Source: Leeuwenhoekiella aequorea (GTDB lineage Bacteria > Bacteroidota > Bacteroidia > Flavobacteriales > Flavobacteriaceae). Taken from it: a stretch of DNA of 64,000 bases. The notes beneath the pieces are model-generated. The model did no database searches and was not told the DNA's origin. It saw nothing but the letters and a program-made list of their open reading frames with translations. Made by a program: the position numbers and the translations under genes. This document shows, piece by piece, positions 1 to 9,074 of this stretch. Every line of letters starts with the position of its first letter. Position 1 is the first letter of the stretch. The stretch spans positions 62,001-126,000 of the forward strand of contig NZ_QOVM01000005.1 of NCBI RefSeq assembly GCF_004104375.1. The letters run 5' to 3'.

Positions 1-864
1 GTAAGCGGTTTCTACAACTACAACCTCTTTTTTATAAGTGGTTTTTAGAGAATCAATAGCGCGATGCAAATCACCTAACGCATAAGTTGACCATTTTGAA
101 TAATAAGAAAGCCCTATGATGTCAAAATCTGTTACGTCGTTTGTTTGTGCGTCTTTAAACCAATTAAGCGCATTTTCGGGTTGTGCTATATGAAGAACAA
201 TCTTAATTGCCGAATTAGATGATTGAGAAAAATCTCTCACAGCTTTGACACCTTTATTTAATAACAATGCATTTCGTCTCCAGTTGATCGTATCATTATT
301 TTCAGAATTTTTAGCCTGAAGAATTTCAATATTAGTTTCATTACCAACTTGAACCCATTGTGGTTGCAGGTTTTCTTTAGCTAATTTAATAAGTGTTTGA
401 TACGTGTAGTTATAAATACTATCAGCCATTACCTGATTATCCTGGATTTCATCCCACGCTTTAGGGCGTTCTTGTTTTTGAGGATCTACCCAAAAATCTG
501 AATAATGGAAATCAAGCAAGACAGCAACTCCGGCATCGTGTGCACGTTTTATGGACCGTTTTACATCTTCAAAATTAGAATAAGGTGAATGTTCTGGATT
601 ATGCCATAATCGTAAACGAATAATATTTGCACCCTTTTCAGCGAAGTAAGAATAAGGATCTATGGTATCTCCTTCTGAAGTGAAAAATGCGCTCGCATCT
701 TCAATTTCATTAACATACGATAAATCTGCTCCTAATATAGGAGCTTTCGGCTGTTGGATTTGGTTTTTTAAATCACTCCTTTTGCAGCTCAAGAATGAAA
801 GAGTTGCCAAGAATAGACTAAAGAATAATTTCAGATAAAAGATATTGATTCTAGAAGAGTCCAT
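1..864 (-). CDS. GH53 endo-beta-1,4-galactanase lipoprotein, C-terminus cut by the window edge
   Basis: The reading frame stays open from an ATG at 864 to base 1 (288 codons). An N-terminal hydrophobic stretch ends in a lipobox (LSFLSC, Cys27), so an exported lipoprotein is expected. The body starts with 'ILGADLSYVNEIED', typical of glycoside hydrolase family 53 (arabinogalactan endo-1,4-beta-galactosidase). The two family glutamates are visible: Glu176 in 'VGNETN' (acid/base) and Glu286 in 'VVVETAY' (nucleophile), the latter two codons from the edge. The family cuts beta-1,4-galactan side chains of pectin. The start overlaps the end of the upstream deoxynucleoside kinase gene by 14 bases, so the two are probably co-transcribed although unrelated in function. 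Confidence 0.88.
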   Translation of the reverse strand, partial: MDSSRINIFYLKLFFSLFLATLSFLSCKRSDLKNQIQQPKAPILGADLSYVNEIEDASAFFTSEGDTIDPYSYFAEKGANIIRLRLWHNPEHSPYSNFEDVKRSIKRAHDAGVAVLLDFHYSDFWVDPQKQERPKAWDEIQDNQVMADSIYNYTYQTLIKLAKENLQPQWVQVGNETNIEILQAKNSENNDTINWRRNALLLNKGVKAVRDFSQSSNSAIKIVLHIAQPENALNWFKDAQTNDVTDFDIIGLSYYSKWSTYALGDLHRAIDSLKTTYKKEVVVVETAY

Positions 865-1465
865 TTAATTCTGCATCTATTCTATTTATAATATCACCCA
901 GATCTTCTGGATTGTCTACAAAATTTATGTCGTCTACATCAATAATGAGTAGGTTTCCTTTGGTATAATCGTGAATCCACGCCTCATAACGTTCGTTTAA
1001 TCTACTTAGGTAGTCTATAGAAATTGAATTTTCATAATCACGACCTCGCTTGTGAATTTGAGCTACTAAATTAGGTATGCTGCTGCGTAAATAAATAAGT
1101 AAATCAGGCGGATCAACAACGCTTTCCATCAAATCAAATAATGATCTGTAGTTATTAAAATCGCGATTAGTTAATAAACCCATTGCATGTAAGTTAGGAG
1201 CAAAAATAAATGCATCCTCATAAATTGTGCGATCCTGAATAATGGCAGTTTCACTATCTTTTATTTCAAGTAGCTGTCTAAATCGGCTATTTAAAAAGTA
1301 AATCTGAAGATTGAATGACCAGCGCTCCATCGAATTATAAAAATCATCTAGATAAGGATTGTCAACCACATCTTCAAATTGTGCTTGCCAGTTAAAATGT
1401 TTAGCAAGTAGTCGTGTAAGAGTTGTTTTTCCGGCGCCTATATTGCCTGCAATGGCTATGTGCAT
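851..1465 (-). CDS. deoxynucleoside kinase (dGK/dCK/dAK family)
   Basis: At 204 residues it has the usual length for bacterial deoxynucleoside kinases, which phosphorylate deoxynucleosides with ATP in nucleotide salvage. Visible motifs are the P-loop GNIGAGKT (residues 7-14), an acidic substrate-side segment starting EDVVDNPYL (31-39), the family D-R pair (Asp78-Arg79) followed by Glu83, and an arginine-rich lid near residues 139-142 (KRGR). Which base is preferred cannot be read from the sequence. It lies 3 bases after the upstream secreted-protein gene and overlaps the downstream GH53 gene, so the three reverse genes form one transcription unit. Confidence 0.93.
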   Translation of the reverse strand: MHIAIAGNIGAGKTTLTRLLAKHFNWQAQFEDVVDNPYLDDFYNSMERWSFNLQIYFLNSRFRQLLEIKDSETAIIQDRTIYEDAFIFAPNLHAMGLLTNRDFNNYRSLFDLMESVVDPPDLLIYLRSSIPNLVAQIHKRGRDYENSISIDYLSRLNERYEAWIHDYTKGNLLIIDVDDINFVDNPEDLGDIINRIDAELNGLF

Positions 1466-1468
1466 GAG

Positions 1469-2263
1469 TTAAAATTTAGGTAGGTTCAGTTTGTAGGTTG
1501 AGATTAAATCAGAATGGTAAAGATACAGGATTCCTGCATTCAAATAAAATGCTTTTATATCTTCCGGTAGGTATTTAATGGGTGACCAGTGCTTATTATT
1601 TATAGGCCTAATAGAGAGTATATCATCTATAACCGCTATCATTTCTCCTTTTGAATATTGAAAATCAACCAATTTATCGATAGGCTGTTTACTGAGTAAA
1701 CTACCGTATTGATTGTATTGATATAGAGTATCTGTTGTACGTACCCAGCAGGTATTATAATCGTTTGTAAGTGCTAGGGCATTTTGATTCTGAGGAGTAA
1801 AATCGGTTATGAATGTGTTGTTTAAGTAATCATATAGTTCAAGACGTTGAGCATCTACATTAAATACCCATAATCGACGATCGCTGGCCGTGCGAGCGTG
1901 ACTAATATTTCTAAAGTTTTCTAGTTCGTTAAATTGAATACGGATTATTTCATTTAAGGTATTATCAAGAATTACTGCCGTATTCGTTTCAGCATAAAAA
2001 AGGGTGATTCTTAAAGGGTTTAGGAGATCGACATTGTTAATAGTTCCTAACTGTAAATCACTAAACTGAATGGTTGTGCCTGCATATTCTTTATGTAATG
2101 TTTTATTCTTTATATAATATAAACTTTGATAAGAATCTACTCCCACAAAGGTGTCTGCCTGAAGTGAAATTTTCTTACCTAACTGAGATGCCGAGACTAC
2201 GAGCGAGTCTTGTGCTATCAGAAATCCCGGGATAAAAAAACAAATTATGAAGAGCAATCGCAT
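1469..2263 (-). CDS. secreted protein of unknown function, possibly propeller-like
   Basis: This 264-residue protein begins with a clear signal peptide (MRLLFIICFFIPGFLIAQ, cleavage expected after residue 17-18). The rest is rich in Tyr, Asn and short beta-strand-like segments with recurring 'LYQYN', 'LELYDY' and 'LYLYHS' patterns, which suggests a small beta-propeller or repeat fold. I do not recognise a named family. It heads the reverse transcription unit with the deoxynucleoside kinase and GH53 genes. A periplasmic location is inferred from the signal peptide; no function is proposed. Confidence 0.7.
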   Translation of the reverse strand: MRLLFIICFFIPGFLIAQDSLVVSASQLGKKISLQADTFVGVDSYQSLYYIKNKTLHKEYAGTTIQFSDLQLGTINNVDLLNPLRITLFYAETNTAVILDNTLNEIIRIQFNELENFRNISHARTASDRRLWVFNVDAQRLELYDYLNNTFITDFTPQNQNALALTNDYNTCWVRTTDTLYQYNQYGSLLSKQPIDKLVDFQYSKGEMIAVIDDILSIRPINNKHWSPIKYLPEDIKAFYLNAGILYLYHSDLISTYKLNLPKF

Positions 2264-2399
2264 TTGCGAAAATTACAAAAAAATAGAAAGTCCTAACTTT
2301 TAAATAATCAAGTACTGCAACGAGTTAGTTAACATAAATTTTCATACCGTTAAACCTTTAAGAAATTTAGAAGTCAAAGAGCGATAAACCATATGACTT

Positions 2400-3236
2400 A
2401 TGAAAATTCAATCTTTAGTTCTCGCTTTTGTCTTTAGTATTTTAACTACTGCACTTAGCGCACAGACATTTGATGGAGGTATTGCTACCTATCAATCCAA
2501 AACTTCTTTTGATATGGAAGGTTTTGGAGGTCGTGAAATTAGTGAACAACAAAAAAAGCAGTTTGCAGAACGTATTAAAAGTAGATTAGAAAAAACCTTT
2601 ACTCTGACTTTTACAAAAGACGAGTCTATCTATGAAGAGGTAGAAAAATTAGAAACCCCGGGTGCGGGTGGTGGCGGTATGCGTTTTGGTGGTGGTTTCT
2701 CACAAGGAGGCGTTTATAAAAATGTAGCAGAGAATGTCTATGCTCGCGAGAATGATTTGATGGGTAAAAACTTTCTTGTAAAAGATACGCTGTCAAAATT
2801 AGATTGGAAACTTGAGAAAGAAAGTAAAATGATAGGTCAATATGCAGCATTTAAAGCGACTGCAATACGTAAAACAGACCCTAATCCTTGGGAAGCTATG
2901 CGTCCAAGAAGAGGAGGTAGAGAAGAGGAAGAAAAAACTCAGGAACCTACAGAAGAATTAATTACAGCCTGGTATACACCCCAAATACCGGTAAGTCAAG
3001 GTCCCGATGAATTCTGGGGTCTTCCCGGTCTTGTACTAGAAGTTACAGCAGGACGTACAGTTATACTTTGTAATAAAATCGTAATTAACCCTAAAGAGGG
3101 TATCGAAATTGATGTTCCTAAAAAAGGAGATAAAGTATCAAGATTAGAGTATGAAAAAATAGTTGCAGAAAAAACTAAAGAAATGGCAGAGCGTTTTGGC
3201 AATGGAAGACGTAATGGTCCCGGAGGACGCGGATAA
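2400..3236 (+). CDS. GLPGLI family secreted protein
   Basis: The protein is 278 residues with an N-terminal signal peptide ending in 'LSAQ'. The diagnostic motif appears as 'WGLPGLVLEV' in the C-terminal half, preceded by 'TAWYTPQIPVSQGPDEF', the usual context of the Bacteroidota GLPGLI family. The middle carries a glycine-rich run (residues about 88-100), and the C-terminus ends in an RNGPGGRG tail. The family's function is unknown. It normally sits next to an outer-membrane barrel gene, as here: the next gene starts 58 bases downstream on the same strand. Co-transcription and a shared envelope role are inference. Confidence 0.9.
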   Translation: MKIQSLVLAFVFSILTTALSAQTFDGGIATYQSKTSFDMEGFGGREISEQQKKQFAERIKSRLEKTFTLTFTKDESIYEEVEKLETPGAGGGGMRFGGGFSQGGVYKNVAENVYARENDLMGKNFLVKDTLSKLDWKLEKESKMIGQYAAFKATAIRKTDPNPWEAMRPRRGGREEEEKTQEPTEELITAWYTPQIPVSQGPDEFWGLPGLVLEVTAGRTVILCNKIVINPKEGIEIDVPKKGDKVSRLEYEKIVAEKTKEMAERFGNGRRNGPGGRG

Positions 3237-3294
3237 TAGAATTTACTTCTAACAATCAACCAACTTTATTTTGTACAATTAACAACCTCAATCA

Positions 3295-5994
3295 ATGAAA
3301 TATTTTATTGCCTTATTTCTGCTTATTACTTTATCTACAACTGCTCAAAGCGTACGCATTTCAGGAACAGTTAAAGACGATGCAGGAACTCCCCTAGAAT
3401 TGGCTAACGTAATAGCTACCCACAGCGACACAGGAGAAATGGAGTCGTATGCTATATCTAATACTGCCGGTAAATTTCAATTTAATCTACCATCAGGATA
3501 TAACTATTCACTGGTTGCCAGTTTTTTAGGACTTGCACCCACTACCCGCGAACTCAACATCGGGAAAGATGCAGATGATATTACACTCGATTTTGTGCTT
3601 TTACCTGCAGAAAACCAACTGGACGATGTGGAAATTGTGTACGAGATGCCCGTCGTAGTTCGAGGAGATACCATTGTATATAATACTGATAGCTTTACCA
3701 ATGGTACCGAACAGAAGTTAGGTGACATTCTAAAAAAATTACCCGGAGTTACAGTTAGCGACGATGGAGAAATACAAGTAGAAGGTCAAACGGTATCTAA
3801 GGTAATGATAGAAGGAAAAGATTTTTTTGATGGAAGTTCAAAATTAGCTGTAAAAAATATTCCTGCAGATGCATTAAAGAAAGTGGAGGTTTTAAAGAAC
3901 TTTAATGAGATTGATCAAATGAGAGGTTTAGGAAATGATCAAGATAATGTAGCAATAAATTTAAAATTAAAAGAAGGTAAAAAGAACTTTTGGTTTGGAG
4001 AGATTCAAGGCGGTTTAGGAGATGGCGAAAAAACCCGTTACTTGGGGAGTACAAAGCTGTTTTACTACAGTCCTAAAGGAAGTATTAATGTGATCGGAAA
4101 TACAAATAATACCGGTGATGTGCCTTTCACTTTTAGAGACTACTTGAATTTTACAGGAGGATTTAGAAATTTTAATCAGCGTGGCGGTACCTCATTTAAT
4201 ATTGCAGATAGCGGATTAAGCTTTTTAACTACCCAAAATAATAGAGCAAGTGAAATCTCTACAAACTTTGGTGCTGCAAACTTTAGCTATGAAGCATCAG
4301 ACGTTTGGGATATAAGTGGTTTTGCATTGTTTAGCGATAACTCTACAGATTTTATTCAGCGTTCTTTACGTAATTATATTGCTACAGAAGCCACAGAAGT
4401 AAACACCGAAACGAGTGAACAGCGCAATCAACTCGGGATGGTAAAATTTAGTTCGATTTATAAACCAAATGATAAGCTTCAGTTAGATTATGATATCCTT
4501 GCAAAAAAATCTGAACAAAGCGAGATGACCGATGCGCTTTCCATATTTACAGATTCGGGCAATGTGGTAACTAATCCTATTACCGAAGAAAAGGATAATA
4601 ATCCTTTCAGCTTAAATCAAAATCTTAACGCTTACTATACCCTGGATGAGAAAAATATTTTCGCAGGATTTGTACAGCATTTATATCAAAAAGAAGATCC
4701 GTTTTATAGTGCCACTGTACAGCAGCAGCCTTTTACGCAGATCCTTCCGCTAGATACAAATCAATCAGATTTTGATATCAATCAGGATAAAATGATTGAG
4801 ACCAATAAAATAGATAGTAAGATTGATTATTACTACGTGATAAATGATAAGAGCAACCTTAATTTAACTCTTGGTACCACGTTGAGCAGACAAAATTTTA
4901 ACTCTAATATATTTCAAATTTTGGATAATGGGAGTTTAAACAATTTTGTAGGAGATAGTCTTAATAACGATGTTACCTATAAATTTAGTGATGTATTTGT
5001 AGGAGCACATTACAAATTTAAAACAGGCAAATTTACATTTACTCCGGGATTAACCTTGCACAATTATACGGTATCGTCAGAACAATTAGGGACTGAAACC
5101 AGTGAGAGCGAGTTTAAATTACTTCCAGATTTGTATGCAATAGCACAGTTTAAACAAAGTGAAAGTTTACGTCTGGATTACCAGATGACCGCAGATTATA
5201 CAGATGTAAATAATTTTGCTGAAGGTTATGTGTTTAATAATTATAACCGAATGTTTAGAGGTAATAGAGAGATTGAAAACGCTATTTTTCATTCTGCACG
5301 ATTAAATTACTTCAACTTCAATATGTTCAACTTTACAAATATTAATGGAGGGTTGAGCTATACAAAGCGTATAGATGCAATAAAAAGTCAAACAGCGATA
5401 GACCAGATAAATCAAGCGTCATCTCCTATTAATAGTAATTTTGTTGATGAGGTTTTAAGTGCCAACGGTCGATTTCAGAAGACCTTTAGAAAATGGAAAG
5501 CAAATTTGAGCGGTAGCGTTTCATATAGCGAGCTTAATAATATTGTAAATGCGCAGCCTACATTATCTCAAAATTTTACCCAAAATTATCAAGGGAGTGT
5601 AGAGACTAATTTTAAAAACGCTCCCAACTTTGAAATTGGATATAACCGAAGTATAAATAACTACGAAAACGGTGGTTTAGAGCGTATTTTCTATACAGAT
5701 CGCCCGTTTGCAAATGTGGATGTAAAATTTTTAAACGGCTTTACATTTACCGCAGATTGGAGTTATTATAATTATTATGATAAAGACGATACTACGCAGA
5801 ACGAATATTCGTTTATCGAAGCCGGATTGCGCTATCAAAAGCCGGAAAGTAAATGGGAGTTCCGTTTAGACGGTACTAATTTGCTTAACGTAGACTCATT
5901 AAACAATGATAGTTTTAATGAGACCTATAGTACAACTACAGAGTATTTTGTACAGCCAAGAATTTTAATGGCATCCATAAAATACAATCTGTAA
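3295..5994 (+). CDS. outer-membrane beta-barrel protein with carboxypeptidase-regulatory-like N-domain (TonB-receptor type)
   Basis: The 899-residue protein starts with a signal peptide ending 'TTAQS'. A carboxypeptidase-regulatory-like beta-sandwich follows (about residues 20-105), then a plug-like segment with 'LGDILKKLPGVTVSDDG' and 'VEVLKNFNEID' (about 140-225). The rest is a long barrel with alternating aromatic strands, ending in 'ILMASIKYNL' with a terminal hydrophobic residue. This is the architecture of TonB-dependent-receptor-like barrels of Bacteroidota. The substrate is unknown. It is paired with the upstream GLPGLI gene and followed by a strong terminator. No SusD-like partner is present, so a polysaccharide-utilisation role is not supported. 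Confidence 0.88.
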   Translation: MKYFIALFLLITLSTTAQSVRISGTVKDDAGTPLELANVIATHSDTGEMESYAISNTAGKFQFNLPSGYNYSLVASFLGLAPTTRELNIGKDADDITLDFVLLPAENQLDDVEIVYEMPVVVRGDTIVYNTDSFTNGTEQKLGDILKKLPGVTVSDDGEIQVEGQTVSKVMIEGKDFFDGSSKLAVKNIPADALKKVEVLKNFNEIDQMRGLGNDQDNVAINLKLKEGKKNFWFGEIQGGLGDGEKTRYLGSTKLFYYSPKGSINVIGNTNNTGDVPFTFRDYLNFTGGFRNFNQRGGTSFNIADSGLSFLTTQNNRASEISTNFGAANFSYEASDVWDISGFALFSDNSTDFIQRSLRNYIATEATEVNTETSEQRNQLGMVKFSSIYKPNDKLQLDYDILAKKSEQSEMTDALSIFTDSGNVVTNPITEEKDNNPFSLNQNLNAYYTLDEKNIFAGFVQHLYQKEDPFYSATVQQQPFTQILPLDTNQSDFDINQDKMIETNKIDSKIDYYYVINDKSNLNLTLGTTLSRQNFNSNIFQILDNGSLNNFVGDSLNNDVTYKFSDVFVGAHYKFKTGKFTFTPGLTLHNYTVSSEQLGTETSESEFKLLPDLYAIAQFKQSESLRLDYQMTADYTDVNNFAEGYVFNNYNRMFRGNREIENAIFHSARLNYFNFNMFNFTNINGGLSYTKRIDAIKSQTAIDQINQASSPINSNFVDEVLSANGRFQKTFRKWKANLSGSVSYSELNNIVNAQPTLSQNFTQNYQGSVETNFKNAPNFEIGYNRSINNYENGGLERIFYTDRPFANVDVKFLNGFTFTADWSYYNYYDKDDTTQNEYSFIEAGLRYQKPESKWEFRLDGTNLLNVDSLNNDSFNETYSTTTEYFVQPRILMASIKYNL

Positions 5995-6022
5995 ATCCTA
6001 ATTAATTAGCGTTAGCAAGGAT

Positions 6023-6066
6023 TAAAAAAAACCCGTAAGGTTCTAAAGAACTAAACGGGTTTTTAC
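6023..6066 (+). terminator. intrinsic terminator after the GLPGLI/barrel unit
   Basis: The arms acccgt (6031-6036) and acgggt (6055-6060) enclose an inner gttc/gaac stem. An A-run lies before the hairpin and a T-run after it, so it may work in both directions between the convergent genes. Confidence 0.85.
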
Positions 6067-6087
6067 TTTTTAATAGGTTAGGCTAAA

Positions 6088-6327
6088 TTATAACTGAGCT
6101 TTATTGAATTTCATCTCATAGGCTTCAATCGCCTCTGCTATTTTATCTACATTATCTGAAGCCTTTTGATGAGCAGCTTCCATTGCTTTTTCAAGATCTT
6201 TATCAGGATGTTGAAAAAGGTCTGTAATGACATGATTTATTTTATCGATAATGCTTTCCTGGCTATTCTTAATATCCTCCAGTTTGTGAAGCATTTTTTC
6301 CATTTCATCATACTTTACTTGATCCAT
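6088..6327 (-). CDS. small coiled-coil protein of unknown function
   Basis: A 79-residue, highly charged, helical protein with heptad-like spacing of hydrophobic residues (MEKMLHKLEDI, then IIDKINHVITDLF). There is no signal peptide, membrane segment or cysteine. I recognise no named family. It is a stand-alone gene between the terminator of the barrel gene and the 2-hydroxyacid dehydrogenase gene. The overlapping forward frame at 6166-6369 is judged a shadow because this frame has the better codon pattern and a plausible helical protein. Function unknown. Confidence 0.65.
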   Translation of the reverse strand: MDQVKYDEMEKMLHKLEDIKNSQESIIDKINHVITDLFQHPDKDLEKAMEAAHQKASDNVDKIAEAIEAYEMKFNKAQL

Positions 6328-6442
6328 AATCTTTTAATTTTTATTAAAGATATAGGGATTGAAGCCTGAAAATGCCTCTTTTAACCTCACTTTACATGTA
6401 ATTAGGGGCTTTTTAACGGTTTTAATAATTAGCTGGAGCTAA

Positions 6443-7369
6443 TTAATATCCTCTATCGTGGGAGACTGTATTCATTAATTCTTCACCGTTTTGTAATCTT
6501 TTGTAATTCTTGGCAATTTGCGATGATACAGAAGCTGCATTACTCATACTTGCAATATGTGGGGTGATAATGATATTCTTATTTTTCCAGAACGGATGAT
6601 CTTCAGGTAAAGGCTCTGTATTAAAAACATCTATTGCAGCACTACTTAACTGACCAGTTTTTAATGCTTCAGTTAAATCGTTTTCTATTAGGTGTCCTCC
6701 TCGGGCTACATTAATCAAATATGCGCCTTTAGGAAGTTTAGAAAATAATTCAGTATTTAAAATACCTTGCGTTTTTTCAGTTAAAGGAAGTAGGCAGACA
6801 AGAATTTCTGCTTCCGATAAAAATGCATCAAGTTCGTTTTGAGAATAACTAGTTATATTTTCGATTTCCTTTTTTGAGTGTGACCAGCCAGTGACTTTAA
6901 AGCCTACATTAGTTAGCATAGTTCCCACTGCTTGGCCTAGTGTTCCTAGTCCTAAAATCCCTACACAAACTTCTTTGGCTCTGCGGTATGGAGTAGGTTT
7001 CCAGTTTGATTGATCTTGTAATGCCGAATAAACTTTTAAATTTCTAATATGATTAAGGCATAGCGCACTTACAAATTCTTGCATATCACTGGCGAGTTTG
7101 TCATCCACTACGCGAGTAAGAGTCACATCGCCGGGTAATGATTTATCCTCAAACAAATGATCTACACCAGCACCCATTGATCCTATCACTTTTAGATTAG
7201 GGTAATCTGCAAAACTTCCTTGTGGAGCTTTCCAGGTAATAGCCATTGTAACCTCATCAGGATTTTCTACCGTCTCCGGAGTTACTACGGTGATTGAAGA
7301 ATCGGCCTTTTTTAAAGCCTTGATCCACGGTTCATAATTTTTATCGTTACGTATAAGTAGTAATGCCAT
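6443..7369 (-). CDS. D-2-hydroxyacid dehydrogenase, glyoxylate/hydroxypyruvate reductase A type
   Basis: At 308 residues it has the normal length for GhrA-type NAD(P)H-dependent reductases, which reduce glyoxylate or hydroxypyruvate. The Rossmann motif is 'GILGLGTLGQAVG' in the middle. The catalytic Arg lies in 'NVARGGHLIENDL', the Glu in 'NTEPLPEDHPFW' and the His in 'ITPHIASMS'. The substrate is inferred from the GhrA-like features rather than shown. It lies downstream of metK on the same strand, but a hairpin terminator lies between them, so it is probably partly or wholly separate from SAM control. Confidence 0.88.
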   Translation of the reverse strand: MALLLIRNDKNYEPWIKALKKADSSITVVTPETVENPDEVTMAITWKAPQGSFADYPNLKVIGSMGAGVDHLFEDKSLPGDVTLTRVVDDKLASDMQEFVSALCLNHIRNLKVYSALQDQSNWKPTPYRRAKEVCVGILGLGTLGQAVGTMLTNVGFKVTGWSHSKKEIENITSYSQNELDAFLSEAEILVCLLPLTEKTQGILNTELFSKLPKGAYLINVARGGHLIENDLTEALKTGQLSSAAIDVFNTEPLPEDHPFWKNKNIIITPHIASMSNAASVSSQIAKNYKRLQNGEELMNTVSHDRGY

Positions 7370-7387
7370 TATTTTTTATCTAAAATT

Positions 7388-7415
7388 AAAAAATGCCATT
7401 CAAATTGAATGGCAT
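7388..7415 (-). terminator. intrinsic terminator after metK
   Basis: The hairpin tgccattc/gaatggca has a 5-base loop (7394-7414). On the reverse strand it is followed by a T-run (bases 7393 down to about 7388). It ends the metK transcript before the 2-hydroxyacid dehydrogenase gene. Confidence 0.85.
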
Positions 7416-7442
7416 TAGATAGTGTTGTGAAGTATTTAAATA

Positions 7443-8696
7443 TTATAAGCCAAAAGCTTCTTTTACTTTATCTACATAATCCAGTTTTTCCCAAGTAAAG
7501 AGTTCGACTTCTTTAGTCACTCTACCACTGTATGGACTTTCAAATATTTTAGTGATTACCTGAGGATCTTTACCCATGTGACCATAGGCTGCAGTTTCTC
7601 TATAAATAGGATTGCGCAATTTTAAACGCTCTTCGATGGCTGCAGGTCGCATATCAAAAAGCTCACGCACTTTTGATGCAATCTCACCATTACTCATACT
7701 CACTTTTTTGGTTCCGTAGGTATCAACAAAAATTGAAGTTGGCTCCACTACACCTATAGCATAAGAAACCTGAACTAAAACTTCGTCAGCAACACCGGCA
7801 GCTACAAGATTTTTTGCAATGTGTCTTGCTGCATATGCAGCAGAACGGTCAACTTTACTAGGGTCTTTTCCTGAAAATGCGCCTCCGCCGTGAGCGCCTT
7901 TTCCACCATAGGTGTCTACAATGATTTTACGACCGGTAAGTCCCGAATCACCGTGTGGTCCACCTATTACAAATTTCCCAGTAGGGTTTATATGATAGGT
8001 GATCTCGTCATTAAATAATTTTGCCAAGTCTTCTGTAAGTCCTTCCTTAACGCGAGGGATTAAAATAGAAATTATATCTTTTTTAATCTTATTTAGCATT
8101 TTTTCGTCCTCATCAAATTCGTCGTGTTGAGTAGAAACTACAATCGCAACGATTTTTTGAGGGATATTATCATCAGAATACTCAATGGTAACCTGTGCCT
8201 TTGCATCTGGCCTTAAGTAGGTAATATCTTTATCTTCACGGCGCAGTTTAGCAAGTTCGATCATAATACGATGCGATATATCTAAAGCTAGCGGCATATA
8301 ATTAGCCGTTTCTTTAGTCGCATAGCCAAACATCATTCCTTGATCTCCCGCACCTTGTTCTTCTTTAGAAGCCCTGTCGACTCCTTGATTAATATCTTTA
8401 GATTGCTCATGGATTAATGAGATTACTCCACAGCTGTCACCGCTAAACTGATATGCACCTTTTGTATAGCCTATGTCATTTATTACACCACGCGCTATAT
8501 TTTGAACATCTAAATAGGTGTCACTTTTGACTTCTCCAGCCAGAACAACCTGCCCGGTTGTTACAAGTGTCTCGCAAGCAACTTTTGATTCTGGATCAAA
8601 AGCTAGAAAATTATCTAAAAGCGTATCGCTAATTTGATCTGCAATCTTATCAGGGTGTCCTTCAGACACACTTTCTGAGGTAAATAAGTAAGCCAT
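7443..8696 (-). CDS. metK: S-adenosylmethionine synthetase
   Basis: MetK makes S-adenosylmethionine from methionine and ATP in the cytoplasm. The 417-residue protein carries the family signatures: 'SEGHPDKIADQISD' near the N-terminus (ATP site), 'GAGDQGMMFGYA' in the first third, and the glycine-rich 'GGGAFSGKDPSKVDRSAAY'. The start ATG at 8696 gives MAYLFTSESVSEGHPDK, matching the family. It is transcribed divergently from metY and has a structured leader of about 225 bases with its own promoter (separate entries), so expression is probably tied to SAM. It is monocistronic, with a terminator directly after the gene. Confidence 0.98.
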   Translation of the reverse strand: MAYLFTSESVSEGHPDKIADQISDTLLDNFLAFDPESKVACETLVTTGQVVLAGEVKSDTYLDVQNIARGVINDIGYTKGAYQFSGDSCGVISLIHEQSKDINQGVDRASKEEQGAGDQGMMFGYATKETANYMPLALDISHRIMIELAKLRREDKDITYLRPDAKAQVTIEYSDDNIPQKIVAIVVSTQHDEFDEDEKMLNKIKKDIISILIPRVKEGLTEDLAKLFNDEITYHINPTGKFVIGGPHGDSGLTGRKIIVDTYGGKGAHGGGAFSGKDPSKVDRSAAYAARHIAKNLVAAGVADEVLVQVSYAIGVVEPTSIFVDTYGTKKVSMSNGEIASKVRELFDMRPAAIEERLKLRNPIYRETAAYGHMGKDPQVITKIFESPYSGRVTKEVELFTWEKLDYVDKVKEAFGL

Positions 8697-8810
8697 TCAA
8701 GCAAATTTTTCCCAATTAGGGGTATTAAGTTTTAGCACGTACCTAAACTTAAAATTAGTTTTGATTTTTATAACTCCTGTGCTCCCACAGCGAATTGTTT
8801 TAAACCGAAA

Positions 8811-8920
8811 AAAGATTTGACGAGGGCTACTTCTGGTAGTTGTTTACTGCCTTTAGCATTTTTTTATACAGGGGTTTTAGACTTGTATAAGAGGTTGCAA
8901 TCAGTCAAATCTTTCCTCAA
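8811..8920 (-). ncRNA. structured metK leader, candidate SAM-II-like riboswitch
   Basis: On the reverse strand the leader starts with ttgagg (8920-8915) and cctc (8894-8891), which enclose a 20-base loop containing GATTTGA and ATTGCAA. A hairpin follows (ttataca/tgtataa), then AATGCTAAAGGC. This order (short stem, GATTTRA...TTGCAA loop, then a GCTAAA tail) is like the SAM-II (metA/SAM_alpha) pseudoknot aptamer as I remember it. ACTG in the loop can pair with CAGT after GCTAAAGG. In addition, bases 8904-8914 and 8811-8821 are perfectly complementary over 11 bp, and the distal arm runs into six T's, suggesting a termination switch. The ligand is inferred from the gene it precedes; it is not the S-box fold. 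Confidence 0.55.
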
Positions 8921-8928
8921 TGAGTTCG

Positions 8929-8959
8929 CAAATGTATAAATTTAGAAGGTATTACAAAA
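8929..8959 (-). promoter_or_regulatory. metK promoter
   Basis: On the reverse strand TTTTG (8959-8955), an 18-base spacer and TACATTTG (8936-8929) match the Bacteroidota TTTG-N19-TAnnTTTG promoter closely. The expected start of transcription is near 8922, directly before the structured leader. Confidence 0.75.
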
Positions 8960-9074
8960 CGACTATTAAAATCTTATGAAAACTTTTCATTTTGTAAATT
9001 TAATAGGGTTTACTTGCATATCTGTAAAAGGTTTTGCAATCTTTACGCTCATAAAGTTCAAACACGTATTGAAA

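Noticed and set aside
3295-5994. A SusCD polysaccharide-utilisation locus
   Set aside because: The barrel lacks a SusD partner and any glycosidase neighbours on its strand; the GH53 gene is in a separate reverse unit.
6166-6369. A 67-codon hydrophobic forward frame opposite the small coiled-coil gene
   Set aside because: It is the antisense of a better gene; the hydrophobic pattern comes from the complement of charged helix codons.
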